From JBMNKL01 sp050261495 (GTDB lineage: Bacteria; Bacillota; Clostridia; Acetivibrionales; DTU013): a DNA stretch of 13,569 nucleotides. The stretch spans positions 1 to 13,569 of the forward strand of contig JBLNDI010000075.1 in the NCBI GenBank assembly GCA_050261495.1, in the 5' to 3' direction. Positions within the stretch are counted from its first letter, which is position 1, and each line of letters begins with the position of its first letter. Below the pieces are notes generated by a model that was not told the DNA's origin, did no database searches, and saw nothing but the letters and a program-made list of their open reading frames with translations. This document shows positions 5,132 to 13,470 of the stretch, piece after piece. A program made the translations under genes and the position numbers.

Positions 5132-7829
5132 TCCTTTCGTATTCCACGATGCGTTTTTCAGGATTGTAAAAGATTTTAAAACATTCGGTGCCGGTGAATT
5201 TGCCGGCGCCGTCCTCCACAGGGAGGCGCAAAGTGAAGGTTTCAGGGTCAAATTGCATGGAACCTGCAGTTTTTGAGGCTTTTATGCCATATTGCTTCTC
5301 TATTTTGTCTATGCAATAATCCAGCAGGACAAAGCCTTTTGCAAGTGAGAACGAATTGGTGACCGGATCCATCAGCAGCGCCATGAAGCCTTCAAGGTCC
5401 TTTTCCCTGGACCGGCAGTAGGTAAAGACAGGGTATTTAAGCCCTTTGTGGGCGTATATATCAATGCCGGGGAACGTATTGCCGCCGTATATGTACACTT
5501 CGGCGTCCGGTGACAGGATAGATTTGATAAAAAGGTTGCATTCCTGCATATAATCCTCAATTCCGGCTATTCTCCTGGTATTCCAGGAGAAATTGCCCCT
5601 GTCCCCGGACACTTTGACCTGGTATACCCGGGAAATCCTGGTCCTGGTTATATCATCCTCGCATTCAATCAATATGGTCATATTGGGTTCATTCCTGATA
5701 ATACCGGTAATTCTCACGCCTTTGAACTTTTCTCTCAAGCGGTTCGTTTCCGTTTCAAGTATTTCTCTTTTCAGCACCCGGTCGAGCACTTCCACGTGCC
5801 TTGCCGGGTAATCGAGCATTATCCTGTAATAACCGCTGTCCGCCGAATTGTCTACTGTCACCGTCGTGCTGCCGTCCGGATGTAATTTTCCGACGGACGT
5901 AATCTTGAGATGCGGATCGATAAGGTGTTTAAGATACTTCTCGGCCAAAACAATCTTCCTGTTCCGGGATTCCCCTTCAAGCATTCTTTTGCGGGATTCC
6001 GGCGTGTTCTCATGGCCGAAGGAAGACGCCACCATGTTTATCAAATCATTGGTTTTTTTGTCAAGGAAACTGCCGTCTTTTGCATGGTATTCTCCCGTTG
6101 TTATAAACATCGAGTATATTTTCCGGCCTCTTATAATATCGACGGAATAGCAAAGCTTGTTTTTGCCGCTGTCGTCCGTAAAAACACTCAGACGGTATAT
6201 CGTGGACACCGGGCCGTCTATTGAAAGGCCCGTGAAGAGCAGCCTGGAAGTTTTCCCGGCAAAGGGCGGATCATAGTCGATTGTCAGGTCCGGCCAACTG
6301 CTTACCGGGTTTCCTTCCACACCTCTCGCCAGGTCGCTGAATGACACCATGCTCTTTAAATCGCTCTCCTGGAAAGTAATCTCAAGGACTCCCGAAAGGC
6401 CCGGCACAACCAGGTTCAGACGGTCATAAGCAATATTCCTGGAAACCTCCTCGACCCGCCAGTTTTCAGGATAGATAAAGCTGTAACCTTCTTCGCGGTT
6501 TAGATACTTAGATGTGGATATTCCCTCGATTTCGGCGTAATTGCGGTAAGAGACCGCCTCACCCGTAATCCTGAAGCTTATCAGGATTTTTTTCATTTGC
6601 ATCAATAAGTTGTCCCCGGGCTCGCTGTGATTGTATTCGAACTGCAGCCTGTACAGTCTTGAATTGCTTGTGATAAAATATGTATAGAAAAATTTCTTTA
6701 CTCCGCCTACGGTATTGGTATAGTATATGAAATTGTATTCGTTGTTACCGTAATAGCGGCTTCCGCTTTCAATTACCTTTATCGAGCTTAAGGATGTAAC
6801 CTTGAAGCTGCTCATTGCGTTTTCCAGGCCGCTGTCGCGCAACGGTTCGGATGATATTGAAAACAGGCTGTTCGGGTTGATTTTATAGCTTGTGTATGTA
6901 AACTGGCCCCCGAGATTGTTCTGTATGAACGGGACGTATGTATCCGGCAGCATTAATGCATAACCGGCAGCCTCGTTGATTGCATCGACGTAATTGGGCT
7001 GTTCCTGGTATGCGGCCGGGTAAATGCCAAGCTTCGCCTTGTCAATGACATCCCGGTTATTAAGAACAATGGGCGCGGCATATTGGGGCGCAAGGCCGTC
7101 ATGCCTTATACCCTGAAGGATTGCGGATACGGCATGGAATGCTTCTGCGCCAAGGAGTTCCCTCGGAATGGAAATACCGACTGTTAATATGGAATGACTG
7201 GAGCGCACCGGGACGATAATGTCAAGATAGGTTTGCTCAATGTGTTTTTCGGCTTTAAAAACGGCAATATTGTATAGGTAAACGTATGATTCAATTCCGA
7301 ACAGCCTTTCATTGCCGCTGTGATAGATTACCATCGCGGTTTCGGACGAGGTTTCTTCACTACGCAGGTAATTCGTGTTATAACGGTTTTCCAGGGCAAT
7401 GATATAGCTTTTTTTTAGCTCGACATATCTTTCAAACAGCTTGTCATCCGATAATGTGCGGTTGTTGTAATAATCGCGCAGAAACTCGTATGCTTCCTCA
7501 TCAAGGGTTTCCCAGTTTATTTCCGCATGAATTCCGGTGTTTTCATCGGTCAGTGAATACGAGGCGTTTTCATCGGCGGAAAGCGCTGCGCCCACTACTC
7601 CGACTGTGCCGGCTGCGCTGGCTGTTCCGGCTGCACCGGCTTTGCCGTCTGCTCCGGCCGATCCGGCTTCGCCTACCGGGCTGCCTGCTCTGGCTGCAAC
7701 AACTGTGCCCGCTGCTTCAACTGCTCCGACTGTACCTGCCGCCCCTGCCGCGCCGGTAACCTTGACCAAACCGGCCGGTGAAAACAGGATTATTGCTGCA
7801 ATGACTATAAATACCGGTATTCTCTTCAT
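5103..7829 (-). CDS. Large exported protein of unknown function with Gly/Ala/Val-rich linker
   Basis: The protein has 908 residues. The start at 7827-7829 was chosen because AAGGTGA lies 8 nt upstream and a signal peptide begins there: MKR followed by a hydrophobic core (about 5-19). The in-frame ATG 21 codons earlier has no such support. Domains in order: export signal (1 to about 26); low-complexity Gly/Ala/Val segment (25-83); an alpha/beta region (about 100-250); and two stretches resembling PsbP/Mog1-like sandwiches, around residues 285-425 and 440-605, the second opening with GYSFIYPENWRVEE. The C-terminal region (about 625-908) is unassigned. No sortase motif, lipobox Cys or second membrane helix is seen, so it is probably secreted or loosely wall-bound. 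I do not recognise the family as a whole; the PsbP-like comparison is inference from strand patterns. Its end overlaps prfB by 29 nt, tail to tail. Confidence 0.85.
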   Translation of the reverse strand: MKRIPVFIVIAAIILFSPAGLVKVTGAAGAAGTVGAVEAAGTVVAARAGSPVGEAGSAGADGKAGAAGTASAAGTVGVVGAALSADENASYSLTDENTGIHAEINWETLDEEAYEFLRDYYNNRTLSDDKLFERYVELKKSYIIALENRYNTNYLRSEETSSETAMVIYHSGNERLFGIESYVYLYNIAVFKAEKHIEQTYLDIIVPVRSSHSILTVGISIPRELLGAEAFHAVSAILQGIRHDGLAPQYAAPIVLNNRDVIDKAKLGIYPAAYQEQPNYVDAINEAAGYALMLPDTYVPFIQNNLGGQFTYTSYKINPNSLFSISSEPLRDSGLENAMSSFKVTSLSSIKVIESGSRYYGNNEYNFIYYTNTVGGVKKFFYTYFITSNSRLYRLQFEYNHSEPGDNLLMQMKKILISFRITGEAVSYRNYAEIEGISTSKYLNREEGYSFIYPENWRVEEVSRNIAYDRLNLVVPGLSGVLEITFQESDLKSMVSFSDLARGVEGNPVSSWPDLTIDYDPPFAGKTSRLLFTGLSIDGPVSTIYRLSVFTDDSGKNKLCYSVDIIRGRKIYSMFITTGEYHAKDGSFLDKKTNDLINMVASSFGHENTPESRKRMLEGESRNRKIVLAEKYLKHLIDPHLKITSVGKLHPDGSTTVTVDNSADSGYYRIMLDYPARHVEVLDRVLKREILETETNRLREKFKGVRITGIIRNEPNMTILIECEDDITRTRISRVYQVKVSGDRGNFSWNTRRIAGIEDYMQECNLFIKSILSPDAEVYIYGGNTFPGIDIYAHKGLKYPVFTYCRSREKDLEGFMALLMDPVTNSFSLAKGFVLLDYCIDKIEKQYGIKASKTAGSMQFDPETFTLRLPVEDGAGKFTGTECFKIFYNPEKRIVEYERINSAKQGKH
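7581..7757 (-). repeat. Degenerate Gly/Ala/Val-coding repeat
   Basis: It encodes residues 25-83 of the exported protein. AAGTVG recurs (30-35 and 72-77), with AAGTVV (39-44) and AAGTAS (66-71) variants; nearly every residue is A, G, V, T or S. At DNA level it is a degenerate array of GCN and GGN codons. The composition also opens long spurious frames on the opposite strand. Confidence 0.75.
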
Positions 7830-7850
7830 TACGCGTATCACCTTGGTTTT

Positions 7851-7879
7851 ATAATAGCAGACATTGCCTGTGAATACAA
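7851..7879 (-). promoter_or_regulatory. Possible promoter of the exported-protein gene
   Basis: Read on the minus strand, TTGTAT (7879-7874) is followed after 17 bp by TATTAT (7856-7851), 22 nt before the start codon. The gap allows only a very short leader. A better -35 match, TTGACA (7888-7883), lies at the wrong distance from this -10. Confidence 0.4.
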
Positions 7880-7933
7880 CGATGTCAAGCAATTGATAAG
7901 TAACTGTAACTTAAAGGACACATATTTTATTTC

Positions 7934-7962
7934 TTTACTAAACTATTGACAATTGATAATAT
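7934..7962 (+). promoter_or_regulatory. Possible promoter of the esterase-arabinofuranosidase unit
   Basis: TTTACT (7934-7939) and TAATAT (7957-7962) are spaced 17 bp. Transcription would leave a leader of about 170 nt. In that leader AAAACCC (8035-8041) could pair with GGGTTTT (8097-8103), which is followed by one more T and then AAG. The 7830-8138 gap is AT-rich and holds no gene. Confidence 0.35.
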
Positions 7963-8138
7963 TATATTAATGGGATATTTTCCCCAGGTATGATTAAATT
8001 GCAACCTAATTTAAAATTTTAACGAAAGCATGACAAAACCCACATAACCAAAGCAACAGTCCATATTGCCATCCACAATAATCAATGAAGCCTTGCGGGT
8101 TTTTAAGTATATTTCGAATATTGAGGTAGGTAGTATTA

Positions 8139-9716
8139 ATGTTAAGAAGAACTATTATAGAAAATGGCGCGGTCGAAGGCCTTCCCGCCGCCGACCCAAG
8201 AATCACCGCGTTTAAAGGAATTCCTTTTGCAGCTCCTCCTACCGGCAATTTGCGGTGGCGCCCGCCTCAGCCGGCTCAAAACTGGGAAGGCGTTTTAAAA
8301 GCTTATACGTTTGGACCGATTGCAATGCAGGAAACGCCAGGCCTTAATCCTGATAATATTTATACCAGGGAGTGGCATGTAGACCCGGAAGTGCCAATGA
8401 GCGAGGACTGCTTGCAGCTCAACGTGTGGACGCCCGCGAAACGAACTGATGAAAAGCTGCCTGTAATGGTCTGGATATTCGGCGGCGGCCTTAATGTAGG
8501 CTATCCGTCGGAAATGGAGTTTGACGGTGAGAGAATAGCCAGGAGGGGTATTGTTTTTGTCAGCATTAACTACCGCCTGAATGTATTTGGTTTCCTCGCG
8601 CATCCCGAAATAACGGCGGAAAATCCCGGCAAGGCAACTAATTTCGGTCATTGGGATCAAAAGACGGGAATTGAATGGGTAAAGCGAAATATCGCAGCGT
8701 TCGGAGGCGATCCGGAGAACATAACAGTTTTCGGCCAATCGGCCGGAGGCGGCAGTACCATAATACAGTTGGCGTCTCCGCTAAACAAGGGATTGTTCCG
8801 GAGGGCAATCGTCCATAGCGGGGGAGGACTTCTTCCGCCTATACTTAACAGTCCGACTCTCAGGGAAGCCGAAAAGGCAGGCGAAGAGTTCTTTAAGTTT
8901 ATAGGCGTCAAATCGCTCAGTGAGGCAAGGGCTCTGGATGCAAAATTCATACTTGAAAAAGGCATAGAATTTACATCCCAATATTTTTGGGGAAGCGTCA
9001 TTGACGGAAGCCTGATACCGGACTACCCAAGCTATGTTATCATGGACGGCAAAGCAAACAATGTTGATTTAATCATCGGAAATACGGCCAATGAGTTTAT
9101 AGTAAACCCCAACGCCGCATCCCTGGATGAACTTGAAAAATATGCAAGAGACAAGTATGGCGATGATGCCGGCAAATACCTGGACATATGCAAACTGAAC
9201 GCCGATTCCGTTGAACAGATGAACAGGAACGGCAGCTTTAACTGGTTTGAAATAGGAAACCTGCTTTGGGGAGAAGTCAACAACAGGCAAAAAGCGTCCA
9301 AATTGTACTATTTTGTTTTCGATCCGGAAATACCGGGTCCCGACCGTCCCGGGTCCTTCCATTCATCGGACCTTTGGTTCGCTTTTGAAACCCTGGCCAA
9401 GTGCTGGCGTCCTTTTACAGGCAAGCATTATGATTTGGCAAGGCAGATGTGCAACTACTGGACAAATTTCGCCCGCTGCGGCAACCCGAACGGCAACGAT
9501 TCCGACGGGACTCCCATGCCCGAGTGGTCCGGGTATTCGGCTGAAAACCCGTACCCAATGCTCTTCGGGGACAAGGCCGGAATGGATAAAACGGCGAGAA
9601 GCGAATTAAAAAACTTCCTTGTTGAATATTACATGAAAAAGCTTGAAAAAAGAGAGCTGAACAATGTTGAATCATTATTGATACCCAGGCCCGGGGCAAG
9701 AAGGAACAGGTTATAA
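8139..9716 (+). CDS. Type-B carboxylesterase (alpha/beta hydrolase)
   Basis: The protein has 525 residues and spans a full carboxylesterase/PnbA-type fold. The family opening is visible as FKGIPFAAPPTGNLRWRPP (25-43), and SEDCLQLNVWTP is at 88-99. The oxyanion-hole motif is WIFGGG (112-117), with Phe where many members have His, as also seen in some fungal lipases. The catalytic triad is Ser201 in FGQSAGG, Glu319 in NTANEF and His408 in FHSSDLW. It hydrolyses carboxylic esters. Coupling to an arabinofuranosidase 59 nt downstream suggests acetyl or feruloyl groups on arabinoxylan fragments, but the natural substrate is unproven. There is no signal peptide, so it is cytoplasmic. GAGG (8123-8126) lies 12 nt before the ATG, a somewhat long spacing. 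The C-terminus ends in a basic tail (RPGARRNRL). Confidence 0.9.
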   Translation: MLRRTIIENGAVEGLPAADPRITAFKGIPFAAPPTGNLRWRPPQPAQNWEGVLKAYTFGPIAMQETPGLNPDNIYTREWHVDPEVPMSEDCLQLNVWTPAKRTDEKLPVMVWIFGGGLNVGYPSEMEFDGERIARRGIVFVSINYRLNVFGFLAHPEITAENPGKATNFGHWDQKTGIEWVKRNIAAFGGDPENITVFGQSAGGGSTIIQLASPLNKGLFRRAIVHSGGGLLPPILNSPTLREAEKAGEEFFKFIGVKSLSEARALDAKFILEKGIEFTSQYFWGSVIDGSLIPDYPSYVIMDGKANNVDLIIGNTANEFIVNPNAASLDELEKYARDKYGDDAGKYLDICKLNADSVEQMNRNGSFNWFEIGNLLWGEVNNRQKASKLYYFVFDPEIPGPDRPGSFHSSDLWFAFETLAKCWRPFTGKHYDLARQMCNYWTNFARCGNPNGNDSDGTPMPEWSGYSAENPYPMLFGDKAGMDKTARSELKNFLVEYYMKKLEKRELNNVESLLIPRPGARRNRL

Positions 9717-9775
9717 TTTTGCGGAATTTACCGGCAAGGCCGTTATGACAGAAAATTGCAAAGTGAGGTTTCAGT

Positions 9776-11401
9776 ATGGGGAAAAAGGCAAAAGTTACAA
9801 TCAACCCGGATTATAAAATTTCAAAGGTAGAGGACCGTATCTTTGGCGCATTCCTGGAACCAATCAGGAGCTGGGTCTATGGCGGAATTTACAATCCCAG
9901 GCATCCCGAAGCCGACGAGCTTGGTTTCAGGCAGGATATAATCAGGGCGGTAAGAGAGTTTGGAGTTCCGGCTGTGCGTCTGCCCGGCGGCAATTTTGTA
10001 TCAGGCTGGGACTGGCGTGATTCGATCGGCCCGGTGGAAAAACGCAAGGCGCATCTTGACCTTGCATGGCGCCAGTACGAGCCGAACCTGGTTGGGCATG
10101 ACGAATACATTGAATGGACAAAACGCGCCGGAGTTGAGCCCCTGTATACCATTAACCTGGGAACAGGCGATATAAACAGCGCTATCGAGTGTATTGAATA
10201 TTCAAACCACCCCGGCGGCACGTATTGGTCCGACTTGCGCAAGAAGAACGGCCATCCTGAGCCTTACGGGATTAAAATATGGTATCTTGGCAATGAGGCG
10301 GACGGTCCCTGGCAGATACGCTCCTGGGAGAGAGACCCGAAGGGATACGGGGTCCTGGCGCATGAAACATCCAAGGCCATGAAATGGGTAGACCCGAGCA
10401 TAGAGACCGTGGCGTGCGTATCGTCATCTCCCTACAGCCGCAGGTATCCTCAATGGGATGTCGAGGTTCTGGAGCAATGCTATGAAACAGTTGATTACAT
10501 TTCACTGCACCATTACCATGGAGCCCCGGTAGGGAATCTGGAAGCCTTTTTGAACGCTTCGTCCGAATATGAAAAATACATAAATACGGAAATTGCCGTC
10601 TGCGATTATATCAAGGCAAAGCTTCGCACGGATAAAACCATGATGCTTTCCTTTGATGAGTATGCCGTGATGTTTAGAGAGCAGGGAGATACTTTTGTCG
10701 GCCGCGCAGGAAACATCCCCTTCTCCCATTTCACTGACGGCAGCAAGAACAGGCCATTCCTCTATTTCGACCCCAATTCTTCCGAGCCGGACAGCTTCAT
10801 GCAGCGGATCCAGCAAAGCCAGGTTCTTAATGCGCTGGTGACGGCGTCAATAATAATGACGTTTATCCGCCATGCCGACCGCGTAAAAATAGCTTGCATG
10901 ACCGGCGGTATCCATGGCGCAATCGCATTCGATAACCGGCATGTCTGGAAATCGGCTGCATATTATGTATATCATCTCCTTTACAAGTACGGCCGCGGCA
11001 TGTCAATATTGCCGGCGGTAGACAGCCCCAGGTTCGATGTCCCGGGATATGACATCAACGGATTTATGCAATGCCCGCCTTATGAGGGGGTACAGTCCGT
11101 CGAGGCTGCGGCTGTTATGGATGAGGAAAAAGGCGAAGCAAGCATATTCCTGTTAAACCGCGATATTAACGACGATATCCAGGTTACCCTTGACGTCAGG
11201 GGCTTCGAAGGTTATAAGCTGGCAGAGCATATCGAGTTTTATTCCGAAGACCTGAATGCCGGCAATACGTATGAAAACCCCGATAACGTTAAACCAGTTG
11301 TTAACGCGGAAACAAAAATGGATAGCGGCAAAATAACTTTTAGTGCGAAGAAGCTTTCGTGGAATATCATACGGCTGAAGCGTGATAAAATGTATTTTTG
11401 A
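9776..11401 (+). CDS. abfA: GH51 alpha-L-arabinofuranosidase
   Basis: The protein has 541 residues, slightly longer than typical GH51 AbfA (about 500). An N-terminal (beta/alpha)8 barrel carries the acid/base Glu174 in WYLGNEADGPWQ. The nucleophile Glu295 is in LSFDEYAVMF, where many relatives read DEWNVW. Positions agree with the Geobacillus enzyme (Glu175/Glu294). RLPGGNFVSGWDWRDSIGP (68-86) is a family signature. A C-terminal beta-sandwich begins about 410. It removes alpha-L-arabinosyl side groups from arabinoxylan or arabinan oligosaccharides by a retaining mechanism. Without a signal peptide it acts on imported oligosaccharides. The ribosome binding site TGAGG (9764-9768) lies 7 nt before the ATG. 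It probably shares a transcript with the upstream esterase. Confidence 0.94.
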   Translation: MGKKAKVTINPDYKISKVEDRIFGAFLEPIRSWVYGGIYNPRHPEADELGFRQDIIRAVREFGVPAVRLPGGNFVSGWDWRDSIGPVEKRKAHLDLAWRQYEPNLVGHDEYIEWTKRAGVEPLYTINLGTGDINSAIECIEYSNHPGGTYWSDLRKKNGHPEPYGIKIWYLGNEADGPWQIRSWERDPKGYGVLAHETSKAMKWVDPSIETVACVSSSPYSRRYPQWDVEVLEQCYETVDYISLHHYHGAPVGNLEAFLNASSEYEKYINTEIAVCDYIKAKLRTDKTMMLSFDEYAVMFREQGDTFVGRAGNIPFSHFTDGSKNRPFLYFDPNSSEPDSFMQRIQQSQVLNALVTASIIMTFIRHADRVKIACMTGGIHGAIAFDNRHVWKSAAYYVYHLLYKYGRGMSILPAVDSPRFDVPGYDINGFMQCPPYEGVQSVEAAAVMDEEKGEASIFLLNRDINDDIQVTLDVRGFEGYKLAEHIEFYSEDLNAGNTYENPDNVKPVVNAETKMDSGKITFSAKKLSWNIIRLKRDKMYF

Positions 11402-11583
11402 TTGTGCACGCGCGATATTATGTGATAATATAATTTTGCGGCAAGAGAGGGACCGTTTTTTTCGATTGTCGAAGGACCCCGGCAATAAGGTATGCGGGAA
11501 GATATGGCGGCATGTATCCGGGCATGTTGAAGCCGCATATGAACATATGAATAAACGGTAAGAGCAAAGGTGTGTGTAACGGT
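11402..11583 (+). promoter_or_regulatory. guaA leader region with hairpin and tandem repeat, function unknown
   Basis: A TATAAT (11429-11434) lies in AT-rich sequence but lacks a good -35. A 7-T run (11456-11462) follows only a 3-bp CGG/CCG stem, so it is at best a weak terminator for the arabinofuranosidase gene. ATATGGCGGC (11502-11511) pairs with GCCGCATAT (11532-11540), nine pairs with one bulged G and a 20-nt loop. CATATGAA is tandemly repeated at 11536-11543 and 11544-11551. I see no purine-riboswitch core and no T-box. Confidence 0.4.
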
Positions 11584-13143
11584 ATGAAAAAAGGCATGAA
11601 TAACGGTGCAAATAATGAAATGGTGATTGTGCTGGATTTTGGCGGGCAGTACAACCAGCTTATTGCAAGAAGGGTGAGGGATTCGAATGTGTACTGCGAA
11701 GTTCTCCCGTTTAACACGCCCGCCGGAAAAATCAGGCATATGAACCCCAAGGGCATAATATTCACCGGCGGACCGGCGTCGGTGCTGGATCCGGACGCGC
11801 CGTTCTGCGATAAAGAGATTTTTGACCTCGGGATACCTGTTCTCGGCATCTGCTACGGCATGCAGCTGATGTGCGAAATACTGGGCGGCAAGGTCGATAA
11901 AGCCGATTTGCGCGAATACGGGAGGATGGATGTAAAAATCGATGAAGAAAGCGAATTGTTAAAGGGCATCGGGCCGGAAACGGTATGCTGGATGAGCCAT
12001 ACGTATTTCGTAAGCAGCATGCCCGCAGGCTTTAAAAGAACGGCTTATTCGCAAGCGTGCCCTGTAGCGGCGATGGAAGACATCGAAAGGAAACTTTATG
12101 GAGTCCAGTTCCATCCGGAAGTGCAGCATACGCCCAGGGGGAGAAATATACTGAACAACTTCCTGTACAATATTTGCGGATGCAGCGGCAACTGGAAAGT
12201 TTCGTCGTTTGTCCAGAACACAATTGAAAGCATCAGGCAAAAGGTCGGGAACGGAAGGGTGCTTTGCGCGTTATCCGGGGGAGTCGATTCGTCGGTTTCG
12301 GCGGTACTTGTCCATAAAGCGGTGGGAAAGCAGCTCAGCTGCATATTCGTGGACCACGGCCTTTTGAGAAAATATGAAGCCGATCAGGTGGAGAGCATAT
12401 TCAGGGACAAATTTGACATAAACCTTACCAGGGTAAACGCTGAAGAAAGGTTCCTCGGAAGGCTCAAGGGCGTCACGGACCCGGAAATGAAGAGAAAAAT
12501 AATAGGGGAGGAATTTATCCGCGTTTTTGAAGAAGAGGCAAAGAAAATCGGCGAAATTGATTTTCTTGTACAAGGAACGATATACCCGGACGTTATTGAA
12601 AGCGGCACAGGCAACGCGGCCGTGATAAAGAGCCACCACAATGTAGGGGGATTGCCCGAACACGTGAATTTCAAGGAAATAATCGAACCGCTCAGGTACC
12701 TGTTCAAGGATGAAGTGAGAAAGGTCGGGGAGGAACTGGGCATTCCCGGGGAAATAGTATGGAGGCAGCCGTTCCCGGGTCCCGGCCTGGCGGTGCGGGT
12801 GATAGGCGAGGTTACTAAGGATAAGCTGGATGTTTTAAGGGACGCGGACTATATTTTCCGGACCGAAATAGCAAACGCGGGGCTTGACAGGCAAATCGGC
12901 CAATACTTCGCAATACTGACGGGCATGAGAAGCGTGGGGGTGATGGGTGACGAGCGCACCTACGATTACACGCTGGCGCTCAGGGCGGTAACGACCACCG
13001 ACTTTATGACGGCGGACTGGGCAAGGATACCCTGGGAAGTGCTTGAAAAGGTCTCTAACCGTATCGTCAACGAGGTAAGGCATATCAACAGGATAGTATA
13101 TGACATCACGGGAAAACCGCCCGCGACCATTGAGTGGGAATAA
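11584..13143 (+). CDS. guaA: GMP synthase (glutamine-hydrolysing)
   Basis: It converts XMP to GMP with ATP and glutamine, the last step of de novo guanine nucleotide synthesis. The protein has 519 residues, near the family norm (513 in B. subtilis). The class I glutamine amidotransferase domain has nucleophile Cys90 in GICYGMQ and the pair His177/Glu179 in FHPEV. The ATP pyrophosphatase P-loop SGGVDSS is at 231-237. The C-terminal dimerisation domain carries RQPFPGPGLAVRVIGEV and ends PPATIEWE. The start is uncertain. ATG 11584 is preferred because AAAGGTG (11566-11572) lies 11 nt upstream. GTG 11572 overlaps that site, and ATG 11596 and 11620 have weaker sites. It has its own leader, so it is probably transcribed separately from the arabinofuranosidase gene. 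Confidence 0.97.
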   Translation: MKKGMNNGANNEMVIVLDFGGQYNQLIARRVRDSNVYCEVLPFNTPAGKIRHMNPKGIIFTGGPASVLDPDAPFCDKEIFDLGIPVLGICYGMQLMCEILGGKVDKADLREYGRMDVKIDEESELLKGIGPETVCWMSHTYFVSSMPAGFKRTAYSQACPVAAMEDIERKLYGVQFHPEVQHTPRGRNILNNFLYNICGCSGNWKVSSFVQNTIESIRQKVGNGRVLCALSGGVDSSVSAVLVHKAVGKQLSCIFVDHGLLRKYEADQVESIFRDKFDINLTRVNAEERFLGRLKGVTDPEMKRKIIGEEFIRVFEEEAKKIGEIDFLVQGTIYPDVIESGTGNAAVIKSHHNVGGLPEHVNFKEIIEPLRYLFKDEVRKVGEELGIPGEIVWRQPFPGPGLAVRVIGEVTKDKLDVLRDADYIFRTEIANAGLDRQIGQYFAILTGMRSVGVMGDERTYDYTLALRAVTTTDFMTADWARIPWEVLEKVSNRIVNEVRHINRIVYDITGKPPATIEWE

Positions 13144-13470
13144 TTCTTTATGCCATGTTTTCAACAAACCAATAAAACGTCTTGCGGCTTGCGCCGCTGA
13201 TCGGCGTGCTGTTCCTGATACCAAGCTGAACCTTCTTCCGTTTTGGGCTGCGGCGGTACAAATCGACGGGCTCATAGGGAAAAAACATGACAATATATTG
13301 GCAATAAGTAACATATGGTATAAAATATTTGGGTAGCGTATACGATAGGCAGTTCGTATAACTACAATAACCCGGTTCGCTAAACACAAACAGGATTGCC
13401 CGGATTAGTTTTCAAGCCGGCGAGTCAGGTTTGAAGCGGGCGTGCGGGAATAGACGGGAGAAATGCTGCT
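13144..13470. other. Intergenic region between guaA and the DUF368 gene
   Basis: The 327 nt hold no gene I can support. A GCGGC-TTGC-GCCGC hairpin (13184-13197) follows guaA but lacks a T-tract, so termination there is doubtful. A likely promoter lies at 13298-13326. TATACGA (13339-13345) pairs with TCGTATA (13354-13360), enclosed by GGGT (13331-13334) and ACCC (13370-13373), in the presumed leader of the next gene. Confidence 0.5.
13298..13326 (+). promoter_or_regulatory. Probable promoter of the DUF368 gene
   Basis: TTGGCA (13298-13303) is followed after 17 bp by TAAAAT (13321-13326), within TATAAAAT. The leader to the GTG start would be about 135 nt. Confidence 0.55.

Noticed and set aside
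7537..7854. Plus-strand Pro/Ala-rich frame opposite the exported protein
   Set aside because: It is the antisense of the Gly/Ala/Val-coding repeat. The GC-rich degenerate codons keep several frames open. It has no good ribosome binding site, and the minus-strand gene has a signal peptide and a ribosome binding site.
7883..7951. TTGACA boxes at 7888-7883 (minus) and 7946-7951 (plus) as strong promoters
   Set aside because: Neither has a -10-like hexamer at 16-18 bp. Weaker but correctly spaced pairs nearby were reported instead.
11402..11583. Purine riboswitch or T-box before guaA
   Set aside because: The conserved junction and loop motifs of purine aptamers and the T-box sequence GGGTGG-ACCGCG are absent.
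13148..13387. Minus-strand frame of 79 codons after guaA, with a plausible-looking C-terminal half (KRKKVQLGIRNSTPISGASR)
   Set aside because: I considered a transposase or gene remnant, but there is no ribosome binding site or recognisable motif, and it covers the likely promoter and leader of the DUF368 gene. A BLASTX of 13144-13300 would settle it.
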